This document shows, one piece after another, positions 49,521 through 59,071 of a DNA stretch of 64,000 bases. Each line of letters begins with the position of its first letter. The stretch's first letter is position 1. The DNA comes from JBARDN01 sp963755705 (GTDB lineage Bacteria > Desulfobacterota > Binatia > Binatales > Binataceae), in contig CAVWKW010000001.1 in assembly GCA_963755705.1 (NCBI GenBank), forward strand, positions 1,798,001-1,862,000. The letters are read 5' to 3'. A program made the translations under genes and the position numbers. The notes under the pieces were generated by a model that saw only the letters and a program-made list of their open reading frames with translations, was not told the origin of the DNA and searched no databases.

Positions 49521-50524
49521 GCGCTGCTATTTCATATTCAGTCCGCGCGCCTCAGTGGATACTCAATTACGCGGGAGTGAATATCTCGGGCGAGATCTCT
49601 GCGATGGTGCGCGCGATCAGCTATGTCGATCGTCTCGGTGCGAGGTCGGGCGACCTTTGCGTCGAGGTGGAGGATCACGCACAGCGTTGGCAGGGGCCGT
49701 GGTACCCCGCGCTCGGCGACGGTATCGAGGCGTTTCTCGGATACACCGGGGGCCAACTTCTCGAGTGCGGATCCTTTCAGATCGACGACCTGCAACTGTC
49801 CGGACCGCCCGACGTTTTTCGGTTAAGGTGTCTGGCGGCGTATGTAACTCCCGCGATGCGCACGCGCAACAGCGCCGCATATGAAGGGCAGACTTTGCTG
49901 GCAATCGCGGCGACGATCGCCGGCAAGTATGGACTCGGGCTGGTGAGCGCGCCGGAAATTGAGGATGTTGCGTTCGAGCGCGTGACCCAGCGCGACGAAA
50001 CGGATCTCGAATTTCTCGCACGGCTTGCGAATGAGTTTGGTTATGACTTTACGGTGCGCGGTGCGCAATTGGTATTCTATGCGCACGCGGCGCTCCAGGC
50101 GGCCGCGCCGATCGCGACGATTGGGCGCAGCGATCTCGAGCGATTCGGGTTCAGAAACCGGACCCGGAAGATATATCTGGCGGCGTCCGCCGCGTACTTC
50201 GATCCCGCCGGCAAACAACTCATCGCGCAGAACGTGTCGGCGGGCACCGCGACGCCGACTGGCGACACGCTCAAAATAATCGCGCGATGCGAGAATGCGG
50301 CGCAGGCTGGCCTGCGCGCGAGTGCGGCACTGAACCGCCATAACCAGGCGTTCTTTGGCGCGCGGCTGGTCGGACCGGGCAATCCGGCGCTTTCGGCGGG
50401 ATGTAACGTGTTGCTGTCAGGATGGGGAATGCTTGACGGGATCTACCTGATCGAAACCGCGCGTCATCTGCTTGATCGCGAGCGCGGTTACTCGACCGAA
50501 ATCGAGGCGCTCCGAAGCGTGTGA
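49517..50524 (+). CDS. Late control D/baseplate hub protein (GpD-like)
   Basis: A 335-residue hub protein with SAAISYSVRAPQWILNYAGV, QRWQGPWYPALGDGIEAFLG and RDETDLEFLARLANEFGYDF, then a C-terminal LVGPGNPALSAGCNVLLSGW. Matches the Mu gp44/P2 D family. ATG 49517 overlaps the X stop. It carries the spike protein V encoded next. Confidence 0.88.
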   Translation: MSAAISYSVRAPQWILNYAGVNISGEISAMVRAISYVDRLGARSGDLCVEVEDHAQRWQGPWYPALGDGIEAFLGYTGGQLLECGSFQIDDLQLSGPPDVFRLRCLAAYVTPAMRTRNSAAYEGQTLLAIAATIAGKYGLGLVSAPEIEDVAFERVTQRDETDLEFLARLANEFGYDFTVRGAQLVFYAHAALQAAAPIATIGRSDLERFGFRNRTRKIYLAASAAYFDPAGKQLIAQNVSAGTATPTGDTLKIIARCENAAQAGLRASAALNRHNQAFFGARLVGPGNPALSAGCNVLLSGWGMLDGIYLIETARHLLDRERGYSTEIEALRSV

Positions 50525-51159
50525 GGCAGGCAATGGTGCATCATGAGGGTCGCCGCGAGGCGGCGCCGGGCATGTTCCGAGTCGGAATTGTGCAGGAGCA
50601 GGACACGGCGCTCGCCCGGGTGCGCGTGACGTTCGCAGATTACGATCAGCTGCGGAGCTGGTGGCTGCCAATCGTCGTGCCCAAGAGTCAGAACGACAAA
50701 GCCTACTGGATCCCGGACCTCGGCGAGCAGGTGGTCTGCCTGATGGACGCGCACGATGAAGCCGGCGCGGTCCTGGGCGCAATCTATTCATCTGCCGATG
50801 CGACACCGGTCAGCAGCGCCGACAAGTGGCATCTCGGGTTCAAGGATGGCGCGGCGTTTGAGTACGATCGCGCGGCCCACGTGCTGAGTCTTGAATTCAC
50901 GGACGGCGCGTCGGTCAAATACGACAGCGGTGCGCACGCGCTGACAATCGCGCTGCCGACCGGCGCCATCCTGACGATCGGCGCTGGTACTGCATCGATT
51001 GCGATCGATGCGGAGGGGAATGCTCAGGTCACCTCGCCTGCGCAGATTCGCCTCGGGAGTGGCCAGTTGAAAGGGGTTGCGCGACTTGGCGACCAGGTAA
51101 CTTGTCCCGCGGGTCTCGGATCGATCACCAGTGCCAGCCTGATCGTGGAGGCAGAGTAA
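50521..51159 (+). CDS. Baseplate assembly/spike protein V (GpV-like)
   Basis: A 212-residue protein with the OB-fold GMFRVGIVQEQDTALARVRV and WLPIVVPKSQNDKAYWIPDL, then a beta-helical spike shaft of repeats (EYDRAAHVLSLEFTDGASVK, DSGAHALTIALPTGA, AEGNAQVTSPAQIRLG). The start is GTG 50521 overlapping the D stop, or ATG 50533. It would form the membrane-piercing tip. Confidence 0.88.
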   Translation: MRQAMVHHEGRREAAPGMFRVGIVQEQDTALARVRVTFADYDQLRSWWLPIVVPKSQNDKAYWIPDLGEQVVCLMDAHDEAGAVLGAIYSSADATPVSSADKWHLGFKDGAAFEYDRAAHVLSLEFTDGASVKYDSGAHALTIALPTGAILTIGAGTASIAIDAEGNAQVTSPAQIRLGSGQLKGVARLGDQVTCPAGLGSITSASLIVEAE

Positions 51160-51160
51160 G

Positions 51161-51589
51161 ATGAGCGCAGACGCAGTCACGCTGGCGGATATCACCTCGG
51201 CGGACTGGTCGCTCAAGCTCGGGGCAATCGGCCAGGTGGTACAAGGCGTTGCCGACGTTGACCAATGCGTTGCGATTATTCTTACCACGCCGCTTGGCAG
51301 CGATCCTCTGCGCCCCACATTCGGCTGCGATATCTGGCGCTACATCGACCATCCTATATCTGAGTCGCTGCCCGCGATTGTACGCGAGCTGACCGCGGCG
51401 CTGACGCTGTGGGAGCCGCGCATCACGCTGGTGAACGTCAGCGCCGTGCCGGTGCTCGACACCACTACTCAGTCGAACGCGCATCTGAATGTGAGCGTAA
51501 CCTGGCAACTAAATCTGTCGAAAGCGCCGAGTGCGGGCGCGAATACTACTACTACCACCACAGTGTTGCTGGGCGCGGCGGCGCAGTGA
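51161..51589 (+). CDS. Baseplate wedge protein W (GpW/gp25-like)
   Basis: A 142-residue gp25-like baseplate protein: QGVADVDQCVAIILTTPLGS, DPLRPTFGCDIWRYIDHPIS and a C-terminal strand region. The T-rich tail (NTTTTTTVLLGAAAQ) is unusual. It starts one base after the V stop. Confidence 0.88.
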   Translation: MSADAVTLADITSADWSLKLGAIGQVVQGVADVDQCVAIILTTPLGSDPLRPTFGCDIWRYIDHPISESLPAIVRELTAALTLWEPRITLVNVSAVPVLDTTTQSNAHLNVSVTWQLNLSKAPSAGANTTTTTTVLLGAAAQ

Positions 51590-51630
51590 ACCGATGATCG
51601 CACGTCCATCAATGTGAAGGATATAGACTA

Positions 51631-52800
51631 ATGGCAGCAGGCGTCCCGTCACTTCCGCCCCCGGTATTTGTCGATGATTCCGATGGGCTCGATCCCAATC
51701 TGGTGCTCGCCGATATGATCGCGGAGTTTGAGGCGGCTGCAAATCGCACCCTGCAGCCGGCGCAGGTGGAGCGGCTTCTGATCAACCTCTACGCGTATCG
51801 CGAGTCACTGGTTCGCAACGCGATCCAGTATGCGGCGAAGCAAAATCTTCTGGCCTTCGCGATCTTTCCGATGATCGACTATTTGGGCCAACTCGTGGGT
51901 GTGACCCGACTCCCTGCGCAGAGCGCGGCTACGACGCTCGAGTTCACACTTTCGAGCGTCCTGACCGTCGCAATCACAATCGCGCAAGGCACTTTAGTTG
52001 GCACCAGCGACGGCCAATACTCATTTGCGACGACCGCCGCCCTGGTGATTCCCGCCGGTACGCTTTCGAGCACGATAGGCGCGTCGGCAGTGCAGACCGG
52101 GGCGGGAGCCAATGGCTATCTGGCCGGGCAGGTCAATGCGCTGCTGGGTCCGAGTGTGACTATCGCCAGTGTCAGCAATACGACGGTAACGTCCGGAGGG
52201 TCGTCGCCAGAAACTGACGACCATTTGCGCACCCGGATCCAGGCGGCGCCGAATCAATTCAGCGTCGCGGGACCCGCGGGAGCGTACAGGTTCTTCGCGC
52301 TGGGAGTCGATCCTTCAATCGTCGATGCGCAAGTAGTCAGTCCGGCGCCAGGGCAGGTCAACGTCTATATCCTGACCGGACCGGTTACGGTCCAGCCGCA
52401 AGGCGCGCCGAATCCGGCAGGAGTCGCGGGAACGCCGCTGCTGGATGAAGTCTCAGCCGCGCTCAGCGCTGATTCGGTGCGGCCCCTGACGGATACAGTG
52501 ACCGTGCTTGCGGTGACCGAGGTCGATTATCAGATTACCGCGACCGTGACGCTGTACTCAGATGCGGATCCGAACGCCACGATGACTGCCGCGCACGACG
52601 CCGCAATTCAGTATGCGCTGGGACTCGCAGCGAAGATTCAGCGCGACATTGTGCCGAGCCAGGTGATCGCGGCGCTTTCGGTTGCGGGTGTCTATGAGGT
52701 TACGCTCGCCGCACCTGCATATACGCAGTTGTCGGCGGGCCAATGGGCAAATTGTACCGCGATCTCGCTGACCGAGGCGGTAAGCGGAGAGCATAGCTGA
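51631..52800 (+). CDS. Baseplate protein J (GpJ-like)
   Basis: A 389-residue baseplate J/gp47 family protein: IDYLGQLVGVTRLPAQSAAT, VTIASVSNTTVTSGGSSPET, DDHLRTRIQAAPNQFSVAGP and DSVRPLTDTVTVLAVTEVDY. Length fits. It links hub and wedges to the sheath base. Confidence 0.9.
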   Translation: MAAGVPSLPPPVFVDDSDGLDPNLVLADMIAEFEAAANRTLQPAQVERLLINLYAYRESLVRNAIQYAAKQNLLAFAIFPMIDYLGQLVGVTRLPAQSAATTLEFTLSSVLTVAITIAQGTLVGTSDGQYSFATTAALVIPAGTLSSTIGASAVQTGAGANGYLAGQVNALLGPSVTIASVSNTTVTSGGSSPETDDHLRTRIQAAPNQFSVAGPAGAYRFFALGVDPSIVDAQVVSPAPGQVNVYILTGPVTVQPQGAPNPAGVAGTPLLDEVSAALSADSVRPLTDTVTVLAVTEVDYQITATVTLYSDADPNATMTAAHDAAIQYALGLAAKIQRDIVPSQVIAALSVAGVYEVTLAAPAYTQLSAGQWANCTAISLTEAVSGEHS

Positions 52801-52806
52801 GATACG

Positions 52807-53670
52807 ATGGCAGAACTAACTGCAGCTCCCTCGATAAACGACGTGCGAACGCAGGCGCTGCTGGTGCTGATCGAGCGCTTGTCGGCGTTCGATCTGACGC
52901 CGCTATTGATTTATCGAATCGATTCGGTAGTGGACGGAGCACTGGTATTTCTCGCATGGCAGTTCGATATCCTGTCGCCGCTTTGGCAGCTCGTGGCGCC
53001 GGTTGCGCTGAGTATCGATACGTTGACCGATATCGATTCGCTCACCGACATCGATACGCTCTCCGGACCCGAGTCGATAGCCGGCGAAGCGTCGCCGAAC
53101 GCCGCAACTGAGCGCGGACTACTGAAGCTGGCGATCGCGCTGCATCGCGAACGGGGGACACCCGCAACGATCAAGCGGGCGCTGTCATCGCTCGGATGGA
53201 CCGACGTCGCGATTCAGGAAGGGGAAGCGAGCTGGGGTGGGACGGCATTTCCAAGTTCAGAGGGATGGGCGGTGTTTCGGGTCTTGATCACTCTTGGCCC
53301 CGGCGTCGAAGTGCCGGCAGGCGCGGCGCAGAGCGCGATTGCGGCGGTGAATTTCTTTCAGCCAGCGCGCGCGTGGCTCGACTCGCTTTGGTTCGTCGCG
53401 GCGCCGGTGCAAGACTCCGCGCCGGCGCCAGCCGACAGCGTGACCCTGGGCGGTATCGCCGAGTATCAAATCGACGCGGCGCCGCCGCCGTCGGATGCGC
53501 AACTGTTAATCGCAATCACTGCGGCGCCCTACACCGACGGTTACGGTCCGATCGCCCCAATTTATAACGCACACTATGCGCACAGCGGAATTACTTACGG
53601 CGTCAACGAGCCAATCGTTGCGGATCCTGCGCTGATCGTAAACAACGTCGCGACGCTCAACGGAGGTTGA
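52807..53670 (+). CDS. Tail protein I (GpI-like)
   Basis: A 287-residue protein with a tail-protein-I core (residues 15-195: ALLVLIERLSAFDLTPLLIY, GLLKLAIALHRERGTPATIK, SLGWTDVAIQEGEASWGGT). It has an internal short repeat (TLTDIDSLTDIDTL) and about 90 extra C-terminal residues relative to the P2 version. It probably attaches the fibres encoded downstream. Confidence 0.82.
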   Translation: MAELTAAPSINDVRTQALLVLIERLSAFDLTPLLIYRIDSVVDGALVFLAWQFDILSPLWQLVAPVALSIDTLTDIDSLTDIDTLSGPESIAGEASPNAATERGLLKLAIALHRERGTPATIKRALSSLGWTDVAIQEGEASWGGTAFPSSEGWAVFRVLITLGPGVEVPAGAAQSAIAAVNFFQPARAWLDSLWFVAAPVQDSAPAPADSVTLGGIAEYQIDAAPPPSDAQLLIAITAAPYTDGYGPIAPIYNAHYAHSGITYGVNEPIVADPALIVNNVATLNGG

Positions 53671-53671
53671 A

Positions 53672-54136
53672 ATGAATAGGCCTTGCGGAACGGTGATGGT
53701 GCGGGTGTTCGAGCGCCGCGAATTGCTCTACCAGGAGGAAGGACGGAATTTGTTCGTAAACGCCGGACTGCCGGCGCTTGCGGCTTTGCTTGGCGGCGAC
53801 ACCGCGGGCGAGTTTTGCTCTGTCGTCGGTTTCGGTTCAGGCTCAAATGCTCCGACGGTGAACGATCTCGGGCTGACCGCGCCGGCGTACTACAAACCGA
53901 TCGACGCGCATTCCGAGGACGGTAATGGAAGCGTGACGTTCAACTGGAGTCTGACTGCTTCTGACACTGGGGCGCAAGGAATTACTATCCAGGAGATCGC
54001 TTTGTTCGCGAATCATACTGGTGTCGGAGTTCCGGGTGGAAACGCGCCCACGCCGATTCTCGCGCGTAAAACGCTTAGCCCAATAGTATTCACCTCGGGC
54101 ATGTCACTTGCGGGAACCTGGACGCTCACTTTCTAG
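53672..54136 (+). CDS. Probable tail fibre-associated protein
   Basis: A 154-residue beta-rich protein starting one base after gene I. Its FVNAGLPALAALLGGDTAGE and GFGSGSNAPTVNDLGLTAPA, with a C-terminal jelly-roll-like end (SLAGTWTLTF), match small uncharacterised phage tail proteins that are found between I and the fibres. Exact role unknown. Confidence 0.6.
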   Translation: MNRPCGTVMVRVFERRELLYQEEGRNLFVNAGLPALAALLGGDTAGEFCSVVGFGSGSNAPTVNDLGLTAPAYYKPIDAHSEDGNGSVTFNWSLTASDTGAQGITIQEIALFANHTGVGVPGGNAPTPILARKTLSPIVFTSGMSLAGTWTLTF

Positions 54137-54195
54137 GAGCCCACAAAGGCCGACAGAATCGATCAGGCGAAAGGTTTCCCAGTGAGAGGTTATAG

Positions 54196-54765
54196 ATGGC
54201 GACGCTAATAGACAGTCCAGAATTCACCACGAATGAGGTTTACGAAATCCAGGCGACGGATTCCGTCGAAGGGGCGGCGTCAGGCGCAAGCTTTGGAGGT
54301 CTGGGGCTCAGCAATCAGCCTCATCAACAGCTGGCGAACCGAACCGCCTATCTGCACGGACGCCAAAACACCAATATCGCGATTATTGGGGTTCTGCAGG
54401 CATTTATGGCGGGTTTCACCGGCTCGTTGCAGACGAGTGGCTATCTGATGATCCCGATCACGGATATCAGCCGGGGCGCGGTTGCGGCGCTGATTCAATG
54501 GGGATACTACGCGCTGAGCGATCAAAAGATTCCAAATGACCAGGAATTCAACGTCACCTGGCCGATACCCTTTCCCAACGCGATTCTGCTTCCGCCTCTC
54601 GCGACCAACGTTTACGCCAGCACCAGCGGGTTCAACACGGTTGCCAGCGTGGTGACCTACAGCCGTAGCGGAGGGACTTTCGTACTCGACGTTCCGGGCG
54701 GCACTTCGCTTGGCGCGACCGGTGAACGGAGCAATGGCTTTTCGTGGCTGGCGATAGGGTTCTGA
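54196..54765 (+). CDS. Tail fibre protein with gp53-like C-terminal domain
   Basis: A 189-residue protein. The N-terminal half (FTTNEVYEIQATDSVEGAAS and LSNQPHQQLANRTAYLHGRQ) is a fibre-base motif; the C-terminal half, from about residue 95, follows the gp53-like receptor domain (FNVTWPIPFPNAILLPPLAT, then NGFSWLAIGF at the end). Probably the receptor-binding fibre or its tip. Confidence 0.72.
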   Translation: MATLIDSPEFTTNEVYEIQATDSVEGAASGASFGGLGLSNQPHQQLANRTAYLHGRQNTNIAIIGVLQAFMAGFTGSLQTSGYLMIPITDISRGAVAALIQWGYYALSDQKIPNDQEFNVTWPIPFPNAILLPPLATNVYASTSGFNTVASVVTYSRSGGTFVLDVPGGTSLGATGERSNGFSWLAIGF

Positions 54766-54769
54766 GCAA

Positions 54770-57451
54770 GTGAGAATAGTGATGAAGCCGATCCTGCGTG
54801 CGTTGGCGGTTGCGACCATTTTCGGTGTCGCGATTGTTGCAATTCCCAAAAAGTTAACGGGCCAGAATCTTCCGCCGCCGGGCGCGTATCAGCCGATCCC
54901 CGACTATTCGGGCACCAATGCGGGACTGTTGTTTCGTGAGGCGATCAACGATCGTCTTTCGGGTGCGCAGCCTATCTCACCTACGTTCGTGAGTCTGAGC
55001 TTCGCGAATCTGCCGGTTGAACAGGACGGTACACTTTTCTACTGCACCGATTGCCAGAAGGCCAGTCCTTGCACCGGGGGCGGTTCGGGGGCATGGGCAC
55101 AGGGCCAGAACGGTGCGTGGAGCTGCGCCGCGAATGCGGGCACCCTGTCTATGGGCGGCGACGTGACGGGGGCCTCGAGCTCGAGCACGGTCATCACGGT
55201 CGAAGGCGGCAAGACTCCCGTCGTCACCAGCGGCGCGAATTCGGCGGCTGGCACGGGCACGGCGGCGGCGCTCAGCGGATTCAACGTCGCCGGCGTTCTC
55301 GATTTGACTAATCCTGCGTATGGGGTCGTGTGCTCGGATACTACAGCGAGTGCGACGACTTCAGCGGGCAGCAACACGATCTCAGTAAACGCGATCGGCG
55401 ATTTCAAGGTCGGCCAGTACGTGAAGCTGGATGCGGCCGGAGCGGCCAACACGATCACGACCCCGACGATCTCGAGCGTAACAAACGACGGCTATACTTA
55501 CAACTATTTTCCGTACGTGACAGCGACTTATCCGGTTCCCGGATCGACTGTAACCGCAAACGGCAATTGCGAAACCGATGACGGAACGCCAAACAACTCG
55601 AATACATCTTGCTCCACTACCTATTGCTACAGCGTTCAGAACATCGGACAGACGGGAATTGGCACGGGACTGAACGGAATGCGATCGGCTGCAAGCGCGG
55701 CGGTCTGCGACACCACTGGTCCGGCGAAGTTCTCGGTGATGACGGGAATCATCGTATCTTATTCAGTCAACGCGAATACCGCTGGAACGATTATTCGGCG
55801 CTGCACCGGCGCATCGTGCACGCCCTCGAGCATTTATGCGATCATTGGGATTAATCAGTCCCGCGCGCCTTTTACCAGCTATCAGTACCGGGACAACGGG
55901 TATCCATACGGTATCGACGAGCAGGGCAGCATCAGCGCGGTCGCGGCGGACCTGAATGCGCAGATCACGGCGATTAGCGGGACCACGGTCACACTTTCGG
56001 TTGCGGCTACGCAGGCCCTTACCACGACCATGCGGCATGACAACGCGCCCGCCATGCAGGCGGGAGTCAATGCCTCATACCTTTTCACCGGTCTGGCTGC
56101 GAACTATAGCCAGGTCTATCTGCCTGCCTGTGCGGCGCATTACGATTTGTCACAAGCGGTTAGTTTTTGGGGAACCGCGCAGGCGGGAATCACGGGTGCG
56201 TCGCGTGCGCCTAACAGCGCGATCTCGAATACGCAGTTCAAATGGGATGGCTCTCCGGGCGGGATCGTATTTAATTTGAACTATGCCGGTAACACGAGCA
56301 TCGAAAACCTTGGACTGGAAGGACTGACGGGCAACACGCCCGGCACAATGATCGATGTAAATCGATACGGCACCAGCAGTCCATCCACTCAGGGTCCCGG
56401 CGCGCCGGCCAGCAACGCGACTACGTATACGACGCCGACCGGGCTCAGGGTGCGTCATGTCGAATGCGGCGTAGTGGGATTGTGCGTGAATCTTGGAGGC
56501 ACCGAAAACGACGAGAACGCAGTGGTCGACGACCTTCAGTGCTCGACGCCGAATGGAGCCGGCGGCCAAGTGTGCGTATATTCCAATTCCGCGGAGACAT
56601 ATAACGAGGTGTTTTACAACACGGGTTGTCTTGGCCGGGACTACTGCTTCGACTTCGACGACATCGGCTCGTTCGTAATGATGAATACCAACGCAGAGTC
56701 ATCGGGGATGGTCTACAAGATCGGCACGATCGGGACCTTCGGGAGGACGGAAGGCGGCCAGGAAGAATATGCGCAGATGTTCTTGTACGCGCTTCCATAT
56801 CCGGGACTGCTGACGATCTCAGACTGGCGGGTGGCGGCAGGAAGTGGGCCGTGGGGTGCGATCATCGCAAACGGGGGTGCGGCAACCTATCTCAATATGT
56901 TCTTCGAGCCGGACTCGTCGACGACCAGTAATAATATCGCACTGACTAATAATGCCGCGAATGGATCGACCTTTATCGGAGATCAGTTTGGCCAGCCGCT
57001 CAGCAACTATGGAAACTCGCGGGGTACGCTGCCGGCAACACCAGGTCTTATTCCAATCGAGTCCGTTAACGGAGGGGCGATTCCCGAATTCAATTGTATC
57101 AACTGCTCGGTTACGGGCCAGACGGTCCCGCCGATCGTCTCGACCGAGCCGAACCAGGCGATGGTTTTCAATTCGTTTCCGACGCCGACCGCGCTCTCCG
57201 GCACTGCGGGCACGGCGACCTGTTCTCAGTCGATGCAAGGAACACTCAAGACAGCGACTTGCTATTTGAATGGATACCAGGAGACCGGCCCTTCGCAAAC
57301 CTTTACATTTCCGACCGCGTTTTCAGCCGCGCCGAACCTGCTGGCGAGTTGCGGGAGCTACAATCCGACGGCGACGGCCTCGATATTGACGCTTCCGGCC
57401 AACGCCTCAATGACGGCGGAAACCTGCAATGTTACCGCAATAGGGCAGTAG
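54770..57451 (+). CDS. Large beta-helix tail fibre-like protein with N-terminal hydrophobic segment
   Basis: An 893-residue protein starting at GTG 54770 or ATG 54782. Unlike usual tail fibres it opens with a hydrophobic stretch (ALAVATIFGVAIVAI) resembling a signal or anchor. The fibre-like part begins NAGLLFREAINDRLSGAQPI and LPVEQDGTLFYCTDCQKASP. A right-handed beta-helix of pectate-lyase type is suggested in the middle (YLFTGLAANYSQVYLPACAA, NLNYAGNTSIENLGLEGLTG, RVRHVECGVVGLCVNLGGTE). It has many Cys, including several CxC-like pairs. Last gene of the cassette; the role could be receptor binding or glycan cleavage. Confidence 0.65.
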   Translation: MRIVMKPILRALAVATIFGVAIVAIPKKLTGQNLPPPGAYQPIPDYSGTNAGLLFREAINDRLSGAQPISPTFVSLSFANLPVEQDGTLFYCTDCQKASPCTGGGSGAWAQGQNGAWSCAANAGTLSMGGDVTGASSSSTVITVEGGKTPVVTSGANSAAGTGTAAALSGFNVAGVLDLTNPAYGVVCSDTTASATTSAGSNTISVNAIGDFKVGQYVKLDAAGAANTITTPTISSVTNDGYTYNYFPYVTATYPVPGSTVTANGNCETDDGTPNNSNTSCSTTYCYSVQNIGQTGIGTGLNGMRSAASAAVCDTTGPAKFSVMTGIIVSYSVNANTAGTIIRRCTGASCTPSSIYAIIGINQSRAPFTSYQYRDNGYPYGIDEQGSISAVAADLNAQITAISGTTVTLSVAATQALTTTMRHDNAPAMQAGVNASYLFTGLAANYSQVYLPACAAHYDLSQAVSFWGTAQAGITGASRAPNSAISNTQFKWDGSPGGIVFNLNYAGNTSIENLGLEGLTGNTPGTMIDVNRYGTSSPSTQGPGAPASNATTYTTPTGLRVRHVECGVVGLCVNLGGTENDENAVVDDLQCSTPNGAGGQVCVYSNSAETYNEVFYNTGCLGRDYCFDFDDIGSFVMMNTNAESSGMVYKIGTIGTFGRTEGGQEEYAQMFLYALPYPGLLTISDWRVAAGSGPWGAIIANGGAATYLNMFFEPDSSTTSNNIALTNNAANGSTFIGDQFGQPLSNYGNSRGTLPATPGLIPIESVNGGAIPEFNCINCSVTGQTVPPIVSTEPNQAMVFNSFPTPTALSGTAGTATCSQSMQGTLKTATCYLNGYQETGPSQTFTFPTAFSAAPNLLASCGSYNPTATASILTLPANASMTAETCNVTAIGQ

Positions 57452-57480
57452 AAGGCGGTAGATGATCGCCGACGGTACAA

Positions 57481-58932
57481 TCAGCGGCCGGTGCGGTCCG
57501 GCAGGATCGCATTGATCATTCGATCCATCGCCATCCCGAGCGAACCCTTGACCAGCAGCACGTCACCGGAGCGCAGGATGCCGCGCACGATCCGAGCCGC
57601 GTCGTCGCTGTCGGCGGCGTCGAGCAAATCGCATCGGCTGGAAGTGACTCGCGCCCGGGCCGCGCGCATCTCAGGTCCCACCGCGACGATTACGGCCGCG
57701 CTGGAGTCGAGCGCGTGACGAAGCGCGGCGTCATGCGAGGCGGGCGCAAGGGCGCCAAGCTCGAGCATGTCTCCAAGCGCCAGGATGAGGCGTGCGCCGC
57801 GTGCGGCTGCAATCTCGCGCGCGGTCTCGATCGCGATGCCCATCGAGGGCGGCTGGGCGTTGTAGCTGTCGTCCAGAACCAGCGCGCCGCGAATTTGAAG
57901 CGGCACCATCCGCCGCGCGATCGGCTTCGCGGCGGCGAACACGGCGCCAATCGCTTCCAGCCCGTCGGCGGTAATCGGCGCGGAGCTGATTGCGATGACC
58001 GCGGCCATCGCGGCGGCGCAATTAAGTGCGGCGGCGGCGCCGAGCATTTGAATTTCAACGTTCAGGACCGGATTCGCTGTCGATGCAAGCAGGGCGGGAT
58101 TGATCTCGAGTCTGATTCGCGCGCGCCCGTCGCTTAATGCCGCGCGGTCGGCGACGCGAACGTAGGCGCCGCGGGCGAGGCCGAACGTGATCGCTCGCAG
58201 CCGCTCCGGGAGCCGATGAGATAATAGCGCATCATCGGCGGGAACAACTGCGGTGCGCCGCGCAGCGGAGAAGATCGAGGCCTCCTCGTCGGCGATTTCC
58301 TCGAGCGTGCCCAGACCCTCGCTATGCTCGATCGCAATGTTCAGCACCGCGGCCGCGTCGGGCTGGACAATCGCGCCGAGCCGCGCGATCTCGCCGCGCG
58401 TGTTGGTGCCGCATTCGAGGACTGCGGCGCGATGCTCGGCTGTGAGCATGAAGATCGTCATTGGAACGCCGATCAGATTGTTGAGATTGCCGGGCGTGGC
58501 CAGCGTATCGCCGAGGATCGCGCGCGCCGCGGCGGCGGTGAGCTCCTTGGTGGTGGTTTTTCCGGCAGCGCCGCCGATCGTGACGAGCGGAAGATCTCGC
58601 GCGGCGCGGATGCGTGCGAGATGAGCGCCCGCGAGGCGCCCGAGCGCGTCGAGCGGGTCGGCGACTTCGATCGAAGCGAGCGCATCTATCGCGCGGCCGG
58701 TCTCGACGATCGCGGCGGCAGCGCCGCGCTCGGCGGCGCGTGCGAGATATGCGTGGCCGTCGGCTTCGCCGCGGAGTGCGACGAAGAGCGCGCCGGCTTC
58801 GAGCGAGCGGGTGTCGATGCTGACGCTCGAGGCGTGAATCTCCGGTTGCGCGCCGCGCAATACGCCGCCGACCGCGGCGGCGGCCTCGCCGAGGGTGAAG
58901 GCGCAATGATTCGCGGGAATCGGAGTCGCCAT
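57481..58932 (-). CDS. murF: UDP-MurNAc-tripeptide:D-Ala-D-Ala ligase
   Basis: A 483-residue Mur ligase. Domain 1 has FTLGEAAAAVGGVLRGA and SVSIDTRSLEAGALFVALRG; the ATP loop is TIGGAAGKTTTKEL (residues 118-131, with GAAGKT in place of the common GSNGKT); then NLNNLIGVPMTIF, a His/Glu region LECGTNTRGEIARL and the C-terminal DDSYNAQPPSMGIAIE. It adds D-Ala-D-Ala to the peptidoglycan precursor in the cytoplasm. The start is ATG 58932; a frame extending to 59436 overlaps purE and is not real. No other mur genes are adjacent. Confidence 0.92.
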   Translation of the reverse strand: MATPIPANHCAFTLGEAAAAVGGVLRGAQPEIHASSVSIDTRSLEAGALFVALRGEADGHAYLARAAERGAAAAIVETGRAIDALASIEVADPLDALGRLAGAHLARIRAARDLPLVTIGGAAGKTTTKELTAAAARAILGDTLATPGNLNNLIGVPMTIFMLTAEHRAAVLECGTNTRGEIARLGAIVQPDAAAVLNIAIEHSEGLGTLEEIADEEASIFSAARRTAVVPADDALLSHRLPERLRAITFGLARGAYVRVADRAALSDGRARIRLEINPALLASTANPVLNVEIQMLGAAAALNCAAAMAAVIAISSAPITADGLEAIGAVFAAAKPIARRMVPLQIRGALVLDDSYNAQPPSMGIAIETAREIAAARGARLILALGDMLELGALAPASHDAALRHALDSSAAVIVAVGPEMRAARARVTSSRCDLLDAADSDDAARIVRGILRSGDVLLVKGSLGMAMDRMINAILPDRTGR

Positions 58933-59071
58933 GATTGGACATTTTGCCGGAATCAACGCCGATGTCCTATCGTTAGCTAAGCGAAGGCGGAGCCGATCGC
59001 AGACTTGACAAGAGAGCCTCGTGCGGCGAGCCTCGTGGCATCCGGAATTGAGGCAGGGGGCTGTACAGGAG

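Noticed and set aside
54770..57451. Large gene as the missing tape-measure protein
   Set aside because: It is beta-rich, Cys-rich and last in the cassette, with no long coiled coil or hydrophobic hairpins.
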